Assembly: GCA_023460395.1 (NCBI GenBank)
Contig: JAEWQB010000028.1
Span: 62,001-126,000, forward strand
Direction: 5' to 3'
DNA length: 64,000 nucleotides
Source: Pseudomonadota bacterium
GTDB taxonomy: Bacteria > Desulfobacterota > Desulfovibrionia > Desulfovibrionales > Desulfovibrionaceae
Of the stretch, positions 40,567-50,157 are shown piece after piece. Position 1 is the first letter of the stretch, and each line of letters opens with the position of its first letter. A program made the position numbers and the translations under genes. The notes under the pieces were generated by a model, which saw only the letters and a list, made by a program, of their open reading frames with translations, was not told the DNA's origin and searched no databases.

Positions 40567-42684
40567 ATGCGTAAGCTTTTCATCGGAATCGGCATCGCAA
40601 TCGCCGGTATTCTCGGTATTTTCATCCTTGGTGCCGTAGTGCTGACCACTCTGGTGAACCCTAATGACTACAAACAGCACATTGCCTCACTTGTGCACTC
40701 GCAAACCGGCTACTCTGTGGAATTTACAGGCGATATTCACCTGTCGTTCTTTCCATGGCTTGGTCTAACAGTGGATGGTTTACGCGTAGCGAATCCTCCG
40801 AATTTTACTGGAGATTTGGCGAAACTGGCAGGGGCGGACCTGCATGTGCGGCTCCTCCCCCTCCTTAAAGGCGAGGTGCAGATTTCCGCCGTGCGGATAG
40901 AGGGGTTACACCTTGAGCTAGTGCGGGACGCGACGGGACGAGAAAACTGGGCAGGTTCCGGCACCCCGTCAGCCCCCCCAACGCAGTCCGCTCCGGCACA
41001 ACAGGACTCTGCCTCCTCAAATTCCGGGCTGATCTCCGCCCCGCTGGCATCGTTGCTGGTGGACTCCGTTAGCCTGCAAAACGCCACGGTTAGCTTTGCC
41101 GACCAGACCACGGGGCGTCAGTTTCGCGCACAGGACATCATCTTCACCACCTCGACGATACATGCGGAAAAACCTGTGGACGTGGCCTTTTCCGCCCATC
41201 TTGATTCCAATGCCCCGGAGCTGACCGGCGATCTGCGCATAGGTGTTACTTTGCAAATCGCCCCCGGTCTCGCCAGCATCGCGCTGGATAACCTGTGGCT
41301 GGAGCTGGATGCCGAAGGGGCAGCTCTGCCCGGTGCCGCAGTACGGCTCCGTCAGCAGGGGGCCATGCAATATTGGCCCTCTACCCAACGGCTTGATCTG
41401 ACAGAGTTTTCCCTCTCTGCCTATGAAAACACCCTCGTCGTGAACGGAGCTGCCCAACTGGGCATTTCTCCGGGATTTGACGGAAAAATCAGCCTGCGCA
41501 GCAAGCCCGCAGCCGCCCTCCGGGCGCTAGGCATGCCGATACAGACACCGGATGCCGGAGCGTTAGCCACGGCTGACCTAAAGGCACGGCTCCTTCTCAC
41601 ACCACGGAAATTACTGATCGAAGACCTTTCCGGCGCGCTGGACAGCACCGCGTTCTCAGGCGAGGCGGAGCTGCAAGCGGGCAAACACCCCCAACTCAAC
41701 GCCACAATAGCGGTAACCGACCTGAATCTGGACCGTTACCTTCCCCTTGCCGGAGAAGCCAGCACACCAGCAGACACACCGCAAACGGGCGCGGTGCCCC
41801 CCGTCAACGACGCCGTACGGGCAAAGGACGCCGCCCGCCGCTCTGTACTCCGGGCCTCGACACTACACGCGACATTCTCCATGCGCTCTCTGACTGTGCG
41901 GGGAATTGCCCTAACAGACATCACAGCTACCGCCACAGGAAAGGACGGCCTCTTCCGGGTGAAGCCGCTGTCTGCCAAGCTCTCCGGCGGAACCATTACC
42001 GCTTCTCTCTTCAGCGAATTGCAGGCCACAAACACGCACTCCGGTGCCACTCTGGACCTCGCAGGACTCTATGTCGGCCCGTTGGTGAAGACTCTGACAG
42101 GCAAAACGCACGCAGACGGCACCGCGAGCTTTATGGCGGATGTCACCGCCAAAGGCGAAAGCTGGCAGGAGATATCCCGCACGCTGAACGGCAACGGTTC
42201 CGCTCTGATAACAGATGGCGCGGTATACGGATTCCAGATTATTCCTGAGGCAGCGCGCACGCAGCTTTCCAAATCTCGGCTGGCAAAGGCCGATGCGGCG
42301 GTACGCAAGCAACCCTTTGAACGCGTCTCCGCCACCTATACAATCCGCAACGGACTCATCAGCAGCAAGGATATCACGCTTGCCTCTCCCCACCTTGGCG
42401 TGGCTGGTGAAGCCGATGTGAACCTCCCCCAAAACACAATACGGGGCAAAGGCGTTGTCCGCATCAGCGGTTTACCGGATGTGCCAGTCGTCATCAGCGG
42501 CACTCTTAGTTCTCCATCCTACGGCTTTGACGCCAAAAGCTTCCTGCGTGGCACGGTTAAAGGACTGGAGAATCTGATCCCCTTTCCAGCCGGGAATCAG
42601 TCCGGCGCGAACCAGTCAACGGATAAACCAGCCGCCAACCCGCTAAAGCAATTAGAAAAAGGGCTGAAAAACCTGTTCAAATAA
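40567..42684 (+). CDS. AsmA-family envelope protein
   Basis: 705 aa. An N-terminal signal-anchor helix (about 5-30) is followed by LTTLVNPNDYKQHIASLVHSQTG and GDIHLSFFPWLGLTVDGLRVANPP, the AsmA N-terminal signature, and a long beta-rich repeat region ending with the typical GKGVVRISGLPDVPVVISGTLSSPSYGFD segment. AsmA-like proteins are thought to form hydrophobic channels that move phospholipid between membranes. The Ala/Pro/Gln-rich linkers (about 137-160, 395-415) are low complexity. A strong terminator follows. Confidence 0.88.
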   Translation: MRKLFIGIGIAIAGILGIFILGAVVLTTLVNPNDYKQHIASLVHSQTGYSVEFTGDIHLSFFPWLGLTVDGLRVANPPNFTGDLAKLAGADLHVRLLPLLKGEVQISAVRIEGLHLELVRDATGRENWAGSGTPSAPPTQSAPAQQDSASSNSGLISAPLASLLVDSVSLQNATVSFADQTTGRQFRAQDIIFTTSTIHAEKPVDVAFSAHLDSNAPELTGDLRIGVTLQIAPGLASIALDNLWLELDAEGAALPGAAVRLRQQGAMQYWPSTQRLDLTEFSLSAYENTLVVNGAAQLGISPGFDGKISLRSKPAAALRALGMPIQTPDAGALATADLKARLLLTPRKLLIEDLSGALDSTAFSGEAELQAGKHPQLNATIAVTDLNLDRYLPLAGEASTPADTPQTGAVPPVNDAVRAKDAARRSVLRASTLHATFSMRSLTVRGIALTDITATATGKDGLFRVKPLSAKLSGGTITASLFSELQATNTHSGATLDLAGLYVGPLVKTLTGKTHADGTASFMADVTAKGESWQEISRTLNGNGSALITDGAVYGFQIIPEAARTQLSKSRLAKADAAVRKQPFERVSATYTIRNGLISSKDITLASPHLGVAGEADVNLPQNTIRGKGVVRISGLPDVPVVISGTLSSPSYGFDAKSFLRGTVKGLENLIPFPAGNQSGANQSTDKPAANPLKQLEKGLKNLFK

Positions 42685-42692
42685 CGAATTAG

Positions 42693-42726
42693 GGGAGCGG
42701 TTCGGCAAGGCTGAACCGCTCCCTTT
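42693..42726 (+). terminator. Rho-independent terminator after asmA-like gene
   Basis: GGGAGCGGTTC (42693-42703) pairs perfectly with GAACCGCTCCC (42713-42723), then TTTCC. Confidence 0.75.
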
Positions 42727-42893
42727 CCGGCCCTACTTCAGACAAGGCGAACCGCAATGTTCCGCGCTGGCGGCCCAGACAGGCCCGACAAAATAAGCAC
42801 GCCTGTGCGTGCCGGTATTGACGCCCGCGCCCCGCGCGCCAATACTACGGGGAACAGCTCGGTGTTTCCCGCCGGACCAAGGAGTACGTTATT

Positions 42894-43388
42894 ATGGTTA
42901 CAGCCCCCGCTTCAGGCGTTCCGCAACCCGGAGCCTCTGCTCCGAATTTTGCCCTTGTCACCAATACGGAAGAGCCGCGTTCGCTGGAAAGCTATGCAGG
43001 CAAATGGCTAGTGCTCTATTTTTATCCCAAGGCTTCCACCCCCGGCTGCACACGCGAGGCACAAAGCTTCACATTTCTGCTGCCTGAATTTGCACGGCAC
43101 AATGCCGTGGTGGTGGGTCTTTCGCCCGACTCTTGCAAGGCCATTGCCAACTTCATCGTCAAACAGTCCCTCACCGTGGAATTGCTTTCCGATCCAGACC
43201 GGACCGCCGCCAACGCCTACGGCGTATACCGGATGAAAAAAAATTACGGCAAAGAAGCCATGGGAATCGTCCGCTCCACCTTTATTATTGATCCGCAGGG
43301 AGTCGTCCGCCACGTGTTCAGTCCCGTGCCCAAGGTGGACGGACACGCGCAAGCCGTATTGGACGTGGTGCGGGTACTCACTGCATAG
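42894..43388 (+). CDS. bcp: Peroxiredoxin, BCP/PrxQ type
   Basis: 164 aa from ATG 42894 with AAGGAG upstream. Thioredoxin-fold peroxidase that reduces peroxides. The peroxidatic Cys52 sits in STPGCTREAQ. The resolving Cys five residues later, present in E. coli BCP, is absent; Cys81 (PDSCKA) could serve instead, or the enzyme may be of 1-Cys type. Such peroxidases contribute to oxygen tolerance in sulfate reducers. Confidence 0.9.
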   Translation: MVTAPASGVPQPGASAPNFALVTNTEEPRSLESYAGKWLVLYFYPKASTPGCTREAQSFTFLLPEFARHNAVVVGLSPDSCKAIANFIVKQSLTVELLSDPDRTAANAYGVYRMKKNYGKEAMGIVRSTFIIDPQGVVRHVFSPVPKVDGHAQAVLDVVRVLTA

Positions 43389-43444
43389 CACTGTAAAATC
43401 AAGATATTGTAAGCACAAAAAATACAACGCCAACCGCAGCTCCC

Positions 43445-43473
43445 TTGACACAGGGGGGAGGCGTTGTTACCCG
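43445..43473 (+). promoter_or_regulatory. Candidate promoter upstream of hrcA
   Basis: A perfect TTGACA (43445-43450) with only a weak -10 (TTACCC, 43468-43473) 17 bases on. No CIRCE operator (TTAGCACTC-N9-GAGTGCTAA) is visible here or before dnaK. Confidence 0.3.
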
Positions 43474-43625
43474 TCAACTCGTGAAGGAAGCGCACTTCAC
43501 GGTAATCCCCAGAGATATCTCCCGGAGAATACTCGTGAAGCGCGTACCGTTGGCAAGGGGGCTCGCCCGCAAGGGCGCAATTCCGACAGCAAACCGGCAA
43601 ACACCGGTTTCCCGCAGGAGACACC

Positions 43626-44663
43626 ATGACGCTGGCACAACGCGAAGCAGACGTGCTCTCTACCATCATTGAGTCGTACATCTCCACAGCCATGCCTGTG
43701 GGATCTCGCGCTGTAGCCGGGGCGTCGCATCTGGGGCTTTCCGCCGCCAGTATGCGCAACACTATGGCAGACCTGACGGATAAAGGTTATCTGGACCAGC
43801 CCCATTCCTCTGCCGGGCGTGTACCCACAGCCAAAGCGTTCCGTGTGTATGTGGAAACCATGCTCCAACCTCGCCTTCTCCCCCGCCAAGAACGCACCGC
43901 CATGCTCTCTCACCTCACCCGGCAAGGGTTGGAACTAAACCACATGCTCCAGCAAGCCTCTGCCATGGTTTCCACCCTGTCGCATCAGGTGGCATTTGTT
44001 CTTGCGCCCGGCGGCAGCGATGTGCGCTGGCGGCGCATTGACTTTTCTCTGCTGGCGGACAGACTGATTCTTGCCGTTTTGGTGCTCGATGGCGGCATGG
44101 TGCGCAACAGGGTGGTCCGTACCGATGAAGACGTTCCGCCCGATGACCTCATCCGTTTCGGCAATTATCTGAACAGCCACTACACAGGGCTGACACTCGC
44201 AGAGGTTCGCGCACGCATACGGCACGAACTACAGTGTACACAGACAGACATTGCCTGCCTGCGTCTGCGTGCCACCGAACTGGCCCGTCTCGCCTTCCAC
44301 GATGATACGGATGAGGAGCGGCAGATATACATGGACGGCACCCGCACCCTGCTTGATCAGGCGGAATTTGCCGACGCCGAAAAAATGCGCGACCTGCTCC
44401 ACCTGTTGGAAGAGCGGTCCCGTCTGCTCCGCTTACTGGAAAACACCATGCGCGGCACCGATGTTTCCATCTGTATCGCGCCGGAAGAGGACGCGGGGCT
44501 TGCCGCCCTGAGCGTCATTTCCGCTCCGTTTGGAGGAGACAGGGCACAGGGAGCCGTCAGCGTCATCGGTCCCCTGCGCATGGATTACCGCACCGTGGTG
44601 CCCGTGGTTGACTGTATTTCCAAATCGCTTTCCGCCCTGCTGAAAGACCGGTTTTCCGCATAG
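43626..44663 (+). CDS. hrcA: HrcA heat-shock repressor
   Basis: 345 aa, the usual size. An N-terminal winged helix (READVLSTIIESYISTAMPVGSRAVAG and SAASMRNTMADLTDKGYLDQPHSSAGRVPTAKAFRVYV) is followed by a GAF-like central domain and a C-terminal region containing VSVIGPLRMDYRTVVPVVD. HrcA normally binds CIRCE operators with help from GroEL. It heads a gene pair with grpE, 37 bases apart. Confidence 0.95.
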   Translation: MTLAQREADVLSTIIESYISTAMPVGSRAVAGASHLGLSAASMRNTMADLTDKGYLDQPHSSAGRVPTAKAFRVYVETMLQPRLLPRQERTAMLSHLTRQGLELNHMLQQASAMVSTLSHQVAFVLAPGGSDVRWRRIDFSLLADRLILAVLVLDGGMVRNRVVRTDEDVPPDDLIRFGNYLNSHYTGLTLAEVRARIRHELQCTQTDIACLRLRATELARLAFHDDTDEERQIYMDGTRTLLDQAEFADAEKMRDLLHLLEERSRLLRLLENTMRGTDVSICIAPEEDAGLAALSVISAPFGGDRAQGAVSVIGPLRMDYRTVVPVVDCISKSLSALLKDRFSA

Positions 44664-44700
44664 GAAAACCACAACATATTGTTAAGGAGAATCCTTTCCC

Positions 44701-45288
44701 ATGGTAAAAGATACGGTTGAACTGAGCGAAGAAGCTGCTAGCAAACTAAACTCCCCGCGCGACGAGTGGTCCGACGATATAACGGAGGCTCCCACTGTGG
44801 AACTGACGGACGAAGAACTGCTGGCGCTTTGCAAAACCCGCGTCTGTCCCGTGTGTACGGAAAAGGCCAACGCGGATGAAGACCGTCTGCGCTCTCTTGC
44901 GGAAATGGATAATTTCAAAAAAAGGCTCCAGCGGGAAAAAGAAGAACAGGCCAAATATGCTGCGGAATCTGTGCTGGCAAGCCTGCTGCCCACGCTGGAC
45001 AATCTGGGGCTTGCGCTGGACCACGGTCGCAAACTGGAAGGCTGCAAAGACCTGCTCATCGGCGTGGAAATGACGCAAAAACTGTTGCTGGACGCCATAG
45101 CCCAGCACGGTCTGGTACCCGTGGGCACGGCTGGCGAAGAGTTCAGCCCCGAAATACACGAGGCGGTGGCTCAAGAGCCTTGCGACACAATTCCGGCAGG
45201 ATACGTGAAGCACGTGCTGCAAAAAGGCTATCGGCTCAAGGAGCGTCTGCTGCGCCCCGCCAGAGTTATTATATCCGCCGGAAACTGA
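44701..45288 (+). CDS. grpE: GrpE nucleotide-exchange factor, with Cys-rich insert
   Basis: 195 aa from ATG 44701 (AAGGAGA upstream). GrpE releases ADP from DnaK. The coiled coil (about 60-100, RSLAEMDNFKKRLQREKEEQ) and the C-terminal beta domain (GEEFSPEIHEAVAQ ... VKHVLQKGYRLKERLLRPARVII) are normal. In the otherwise disordered N-terminus, Cys44-x4-Cys49-x2-Cys52 (LCKTRVCPVC) is unusual and could bind zinc or act as a thiol switch. A strong terminator separates it from dnaK. Confidence 0.93.
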   Translation: MVKDTVELSEEAASKLNSPRDEWSDDITEAPTVELTDEELLALCKTRVCPVCTEKANADEDRLRSLAEMDNFKKRLQREKEEQAKYAAESVLASLLPTLDNLGLALDHGRKLEGCKDLLIGVEMTQKLLLDAIAQHGLVPVGTAGEEFSPEIHEAVAQEPCDTIPAGYVKHVLQKGYRLKERLLRPARVIISAGN

Positions 45289-45313
45289 TAGCAGTATCCG
45301 TTTCGTCTTTACC

Positions 45314-45343
45314 GGCCCCGGAAAAATTCCGGGGCCTTTTTTT
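45314..45343 (+). terminator. Rho-independent terminator between grpE and dnaK
   Basis: GGCCCCGGAA (45314-45323) pairs with TTCCGGGGCC (45327-45336), followed by seven T. dnaK therefore probably has its own promoter in 45344-45570. Confidence 0.9.
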
Positions 45344-45582
45344 CCGATATGCCACGGGGCAGCAGCTTCACACCACAGCTACCCTAGCAATCTGCAAATC
45401 CGCCTTCGGACACCGAATCCCCCCACGATGTGTAAAATTTTTCACCATGGCCCCTTGCCCCTCACAAAAACGAACTTAGTTTTCCCTCAACGTTGCTTAC
45501 AGACCGTGCGTTCCGGCACGGTTCGCATATCAGACGAAATTCACGACGATATCTGATCGTCTCTGCTAGGAGGACTCGTTTC

Positions 45583-47490
45583 ATGGGCAAGATTATCGGC
45601 ATAGACCTTGGCACTACCAACTCCTGTGTGTACGTAATGGAAGGGAAAGATCCCAAGTGCATCACCAACCCTGAAGGTGGTCGCACCACTCCTTCCATCG
45701 TTGCCTTTACCGACAAGGAACGTCTGGTAGGCGATATTGCCAAGCGTCAGGCAGTGACCAACCCCGAACGCACGGTATTCGCCATTAAGCGTCTTATGGG
45801 ACGCCAGTTCGACTCCCCGGAAGTAATGCGCTGGACAGGGCATTCCCCGTACAAAATTGTCTCCGGCGCAGGCGGCGACGCCGCCGTGGAAATTGAAAGC
45901 CGTTCGTATTCTCCGGCTGAAATTTCCGCTATGATTCTGGCAAAGCTGAAGGCCGATGCCGAAGCATATCTGGGTGAGGACGTGACGGAAGCGGTTATCA
46001 CCGTGCCCGCGTACTTCAACGACTCCCAGCGTCAGGCCACCAAGGACGCAGGCCGCATTGCCGGTCTTGAAGTAAAGCGTATCATCAACGAACCCACCGC
46101 CGCATCGCTGGCTTATGGGTTTGACCGTAAAGCCAACGAAAAAATCGCCGTGTTTGACCTCGGCGGCGGCACCTTTGATATTTCCATTCTGGAAGTGGGC
46201 GATAACGTTGTGGAAGTGCGTGCCACCAATGGTGACACATTCCTCGGCGGCGAAGACTTTGACATGGCTATCATCCACTATCTGGTGGACGAATTTAAGC
46301 GTGAAAACGGCGGACTGGACCTCTCCAAAGACCGCATGGCTCTTCAGCGCCTGAAGGAAGCTGCGGAAAAGGCGAAAAAAGACCTTTCCACTTCCATGGA
46401 AGCGGAAGTGAACCTGCCCTTTATCACCGCCGACCAGACCGGTCCCAAGCACCTTATGCTCAAGCTTTCCCGCGCCAAGCTGGAAAAGCTGGTGGAAGAC
46501 CTTGTGGAACGCACCATCGTTCCCTGCAAGAAGGCACTGTCCGACGCAGGCCTGAGCGCCGCTGAAATAGATGAAGTGGTTCTGGTGGGTGGCATGACCC
46601 GTATGCCGCTGGTACAGAAAAAAGTTGCGGAATTCTTCGGCAAAGAACCCAACCGTTCGGTGAACCCGGACGAAGTGGTGGCCATGGGTGCGGCTATTCA
46701 GGGCGGCATCCTCGCCGGTGATGTGAAGGACGTGCTGCTGCTCGACGTAACCCCGCTTTCGCTGGGTATTGAAACGCTTGGCGGTGTATTCACCAAGCTG
46801 ATCGACCGCAACACCACCATCCCCACCAAGAAGTCTCAGACCTTCACCACCGCGGCAGACAACCAGCCTTCGGTGTCCATCCACGTGCTGCAGGGCGAAC
46901 GCCCCATGGCAACGGACAACATGACGCTGGGCCGTTTTGAGCTGACCGGAATTCCCCCGGCACCCCGTGGCATGCCTCAGGTGGAAGTGTCCTTTGACAT
47001 CGACGCAAACGGCATTGTGCACGTTTCCGCCAAGGATCTGGGCACGGGCAAAGAACAGTCCATCCGCATCACCGCCTCTTCCGGTCTTTCCGAAGATGAA
47101 ATTCAGCGCTTTGTTAAAGAAGCCGAATCTCATGCGGAAGAAGACAAGAAAAAGCAGGAAGTTATTGAAGCGCGCAATCAGGCAGACACACTCATTTATT
47201 CCGCAGAAAAGTCCGTGCGGGACTTGGGTGACAAGCTGGACGCCGCGCTGAAAGCTGAAATCGACGGCAAGGTGGAAGCCCTTAAAAAGGCGATGGAAGG
47301 CGAAGATATCAGCGCCATCAAGACCGCGACCGACGAGCTTTCGCAGGCTTCCCACAAACTTGCCGAACAACTCTACGCCCAGCAGGCCCAGCAAACGGAT
47401 CAGGGCGCACAGCCCGGTGCCGATGCCGGACAAACCCCCAAGGACGACGAAGATGTCGTGGATGCCGACTACACGGAAGTGAAAAAATAG
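45583..47490 (+). CDS. dnaK: DnaK (Hsp70) chaperone
   Basis: 635 aa from ATG 45583 with AGGAGG upstream. Hsp70 ATPase motifs GIDLGTTNSCVYVMEG (about 5-20), FDLGGGTFDISIL, and VVLVGGMTRMPLV are followed by the linker DVLLLDVTPLSLGIETLGG, the substrate-binding domain, and an acidic, Gln-rich tail ending DVVDADYTEVKK. Full length, no oddities. A 90-base leader with an inverted repeat (ACCGTGC 45503-45509 / GCACGGT 45516-45522) precedes it. Confidence 0.97.
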   Translation: MGKIIGIDLGTTNSCVYVMEGKDPKCITNPEGGRTTPSIVAFTDKERLVGDIAKRQAVTNPERTVFAIKRLMGRQFDSPEVMRWTGHSPYKIVSGAGGDAAVEIESRSYSPAEISAMILAKLKADAEAYLGEDVTEAVITVPAYFNDSQRQATKDAGRIAGLEVKRIINEPTAASLAYGFDRKANEKIAVFDLGGGTFDISILEVGDNVVEVRATNGDTFLGGEDFDMAIIHYLVDEFKRENGGLDLSKDRMALQRLKEAAEKAKKDLSTSMEAEVNLPFITADQTGPKHLMLKLSRAKLEKLVEDLVERTIVPCKKALSDAGLSAAEIDEVVLVGGMTRMPLVQKKVAEFFGKEPNRSVNPDEVVAMGAAIQGGILAGDVKDVLLLDVTPLSLGIETLGGVFTKLIDRNTTIPTKKSQTFTTAADNQPSVSIHVLQGERPMATDNMTLGRFELTGIPPAPRGMPQVEVSFDIDANGIVHVSAKDLGTGKEQSIRITASSGLSEDEIQRFVKEAESHAEEDKKKQEVIEARNQADTLIYSAEKSVRDLGDKLDAALKAEIDGKVEALKKAMEGEDISAIKTATDELSQASHKLAEQLYAQQAQQTDQGAQPGADAGQTPKDDEDVVDADYTEVKK

Positions 47491-47518
47491 CAGTTCCCGG
47501 CACGATATGAGTAAACAC

Positions 47519-47552
47519 GGGGCACCCCCTTTTCCGGGGTGCCTCTTTTTTT
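47519..47552 (+). terminator. Rho-independent terminator of dnaK
   Basis: GGCACCCC (47521-47528) pairs with GGGGTGCC (47536-47543), followed by TCTTTTTTT. Confidence 0.85.
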
Positions 47553-47753
47553 AGCTATTCCCCACCGCGCAAACACCGCAACGGGGATGATACCAGACGC
47601 AACCCCATGCCGCCGAAACAGGATGTCCCCCCCTGCCTTCTGCGGTCTGGACAACGCTCTCAGGCGGCGGGTTACTTGCTTTTGGCCCAGTATCTGTTTA
47701 GCGTGCCTGATTCGCCGTTGGCGGCTTAGGTCTTTTTCATTATGGTGGACACC

Positions 47754-49820
47754 ATGAACACTATGCAGAATACCCCCCTTGCGGGGCGGCGCACCCTGCC
47801 CGCCCCCCTGTTTGTTCTTGCCGTTTTGGCGCTGCTCCTCGTCACCGGCTGTCAGAAAACCGTGCTGGCACCCCCATCCGGGAGCACTGCGGACATAGCT
47901 GTCGCGGAAGACGGCTCGCTCCGCGCACAAGCGGCTGCGGCCTTCGCACGCGGCGAGTATCCCCGCGCAGAAGTGCTCTATGACCGTCTGCTCCAACTCC
48001 CCGACCTTTCTCCCTCCCTGCGGGTGGAAGCATGGCAGCGCTTCGCCCTTAGCGCCGTAGCCAACGGCAAGCCCCATCTTGGGCTTGACGCGCTGGAACA
48101 GTGGCGCGCTCTGGAGCCGGATGCCGATATTTCCCCGGAATGGCGTAACGCCTTTGCGCAGGCACTAAGCGCGATGCCCTCCCGCACCGCCATAAGCAAA
48201 CTGTCTCCCCTGCTGACGGATACCACCCGCCCGTGGCCCCTGCGGGCAGACGCGGCCCTGCTGCTGGCGAAAATACAATGGGCAGAGGCCGCCGGGGATG
48301 CGGGAGACGCGGACCCGGCAGTGCGGCGCGCTACCATAAGCAGCGCCATGAAGCGCCTTGCGCTCTTGTACGAAGACGCCTCACAAGAGGGTAAAATGTT
48401 TTTAGAGCAGCGCCTTTTTTCGCTGCTGCAAACAGAAGACGCCACTACCGTGGCGCACATAACCGGGCTGCTGACGCCGGAAGACGAAATACACTTTCCA
48501 TATTCCATTGTGCTGCTGGAAAAAGCCTCGCGCTCCGCTTCAGACAGTGCGGACTGGCCCATGGCGTGGCAAGCCATACAGCGTCTGCGGCAGACCAACG
48601 CATTAGCCGACACCTCGCTGCTAAACCGCACTCTCGCACCACTTGAGCAAGCAATGGGGCGTCCCGTTCAAGGAATCGCGCTCGCGCTGCCCCTTACCGG
48701 ACAATACGGCGGGATAGGCTGGAAAATTATGCGCGGTGTGGGTGTGGCGCAATGGGAACTGACCAAACAGGGCAACGAAATTTCCGTTACCGTCATCAAT
48801 ACGGCGGACAAGGGATGGGAAGAGGCCCTGCGTCAGCTCCCACCGGAAACAGCCATTGTAGGCGGCCCCCTGCGTAAAGACATCTTCGCTCGCATGCAGG
48901 CCACGGGCATCACACAGCAACGCAATGTCTTTGCCTTTCTTTCCAGTCTGGACAACGGGAAGGAAGGGGCTAGCGCGTGGCGTTTCTTCTCCAGCCCGCA
49001 AGATCAGGCCCGCACGCTGCTGCGCTTCGCCAAAGAGGAATTGGGTATTTCCCGGTATGGCGTGCTTTACCCGGATGAAACCTATGGCGCGCATATGAAC
49101 ACGCTCTTCAGCGCCGCGGGAAATGCCATGGGTGCCACCACCGAAGCATCTGCCAGCTACTCCCCGGACACGCAGACGTGGGGCGGAGTGCTCAAACAAT
49201 TCCTGCGAGTTCCCGCACGCCGGCCCGGCGAGAACGATCCCATGCCCCCGGCCCCTCCGTTTGAGGCCGTGTTTCTGCCCGACGGCTGGCAGCGCATGCA
49301 GGTGTTGCTGCCCCACTTCTTCTTTTTTCAGGAAGACAGGCTGGTATTTCTGGGGTCCGCACTATGGGAACAAGGCCTTTCCACAGAAAAGGACATAGAA
49401 ACACGCTACGCGAATCTTGCGGTTTTTCCCGGCTCGTGGAACCCTTCATCCACTGCGCCCGCAGCGGTTAGCCTGAACTCAGCGCTGGACGAGTCCGGTC
49501 TTGGCAAACCAGACCTGTGGGTTGGACTGGGCTATGACTTTATCCGGTTTGCCGCACTGCTTTCTTCTGAGGGAGTGCTTTCCGCCGCAGAAATGAACGC
49601 CCGCATACAGACCGCGCAGCAAATGGATTGGAGCATTGCCCCCATCCACTGGACGGAAGAAGGCGTGGCATCGCAGCGCATGTTCCTGTTCACTCCCACC
49701 TCTAAAGGATTCACTCCGCTGGACCCGGAAAAATTCCGTGCCCGGCTGGAAGAAACGCGTGCCCGGCACGACGCGCGCGTGGAAATGCTGGAACAGGAAT
49801 ACCAAAAAAGCCAGCAGTAA
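47754..49820 (+). CDS. Lipoprotein, penicillin-binding protein activator (LpoA/LppC-like)
   Basis: 688 aa from ATG 47754 (GGTGG upstream; an ATG four codons earlier lacks a site). A lipoprotein signal ends at LLVTGC (Cys about residue 33). The N-terminal half is a TPR-like helical region, and the C-terminal half (about 300-660) has a periplasmic-binding-protein type I fold beginning GIALALPLTGQYGGIGWKIMRG. This matches the LppC/LpoA family of outer-membrane activators of PBP1A. It is upstream of gatC by 40 bases but probably independent. Confidence 0.8.
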   Translation: MNTMQNTPLAGRRTLPAPLFVLAVLALLLVTGCQKTVLAPPSGSTADIAVAEDGSLRAQAAAAFARGEYPRAEVLYDRLLQLPDLSPSLRVEAWQRFALSAVANGKPHLGLDALEQWRALEPDADISPEWRNAFAQALSAMPSRTAISKLSPLLTDTTRPWPLRADAALLLAKIQWAEAAGDAGDADPAVRRATISSAMKRLALLYEDASQEGKMFLEQRLFSLLQTEDATTVAHITGLLTPEDEIHFPYSIVLLEKASRSASDSADWPMAWQAIQRLRQTNALADTSLLNRTLAPLEQAMGRPVQGIALALPLTGQYGGIGWKIMRGVGVAQWELTKQGNEISVTVINTADKGWEEALRQLPPETAIVGGPLRKDIFARMQATGITQQRNVFAFLSSLDNGKEGASAWRFFSSPQDQARTLLRFAKEELGISRYGVLYPDETYGAHMNTLFSAAGNAMGATTEASASYSPDTQTWGGVLKQFLRVPARRPGENDPMPPAPPFEAVFLPDGWQRMQVLLPHFFFFQEDRLVFLGSALWEQGLSTEKDIETRYANLAVFPGSWNPSSTAPAAVSLNSALDESGLGKPDLWVGLGYDFIRFAALLSSEGVLSAAEMNARIQTAQQMDWSIAPIHWTEEGVASQRMFLFTPTSKGFTPLDPEKFRARLEETRARHDARVEMLEQEYQKSQQ

Positions 49821-49860
49821 CCCGCTCATGACCGCAGACTACAAGGAAGGAGAATCTCCT

Positions 49861-50145
49861 GTGACTATATCCCCTGAACGCGTGGCGGAAATTGCCCGTC
49901 TCGCCCGGCTGGAACTCGATGAAGACAAGCTCGCCCTGTTTTCCGGTCAATTTGCCGCCATTCTTGGCTACATGGATACCTTGAACGAACTGGACACCCG
50001 CGACGTGGAGCCGCTGTACAGCCCCTCCATGCATTCCACCGTTCTACGCGACGACGTGGCAGCTAAAACGGCGTCCCGTGCCGATGTGCTGTCCAATGCG
50101 CCGGAATCCGACGGTCAGTTCTTCATTGTCCCCAAAATCGTGTAG
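49861..50145 (+). CDS. gatC: Aspartyl/glutamyl-tRNA amidotransferase subunit C
   Basis: 94 aa from GTG 49861, preceded by AAGGAAGGAG with an 8-base spacer; this gives the standard GatC length. The chain shows RVAEIARLARLELDEDKLA and the helix with ILGYMDTLNELDTRDVEPLY. GatC stabilises the GatAB complex that converts misacylated Glu-tRNA(Gln) or Asp-tRNA(Asn). gatA starts 12 bases downstream. Confidence 0.95.
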   Translation: MTISPERVAEIARLARLELDEDKLALFSGQFAAILGYMDTLNELDTRDVEPLYSPSMHSTVLRDDVAAKTASRADVLSNAPESDGQFFIVPKIV

Positions 50146-50157
50146 CGGAGCGTTCTC

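Noticed and set aside
43389..45582. CIRCE operators expected near hrcA and dnaK
   Set aside because: No TTAGCACTC-N9-GAGTGCTAA element is visible upstream of either gene, so none is annotated.
45541..47433. 630-codon open frame antisense to dnaK
   Set aside because: Classic artefact opposite dnaK genes; no ribosome site and implausible protein.
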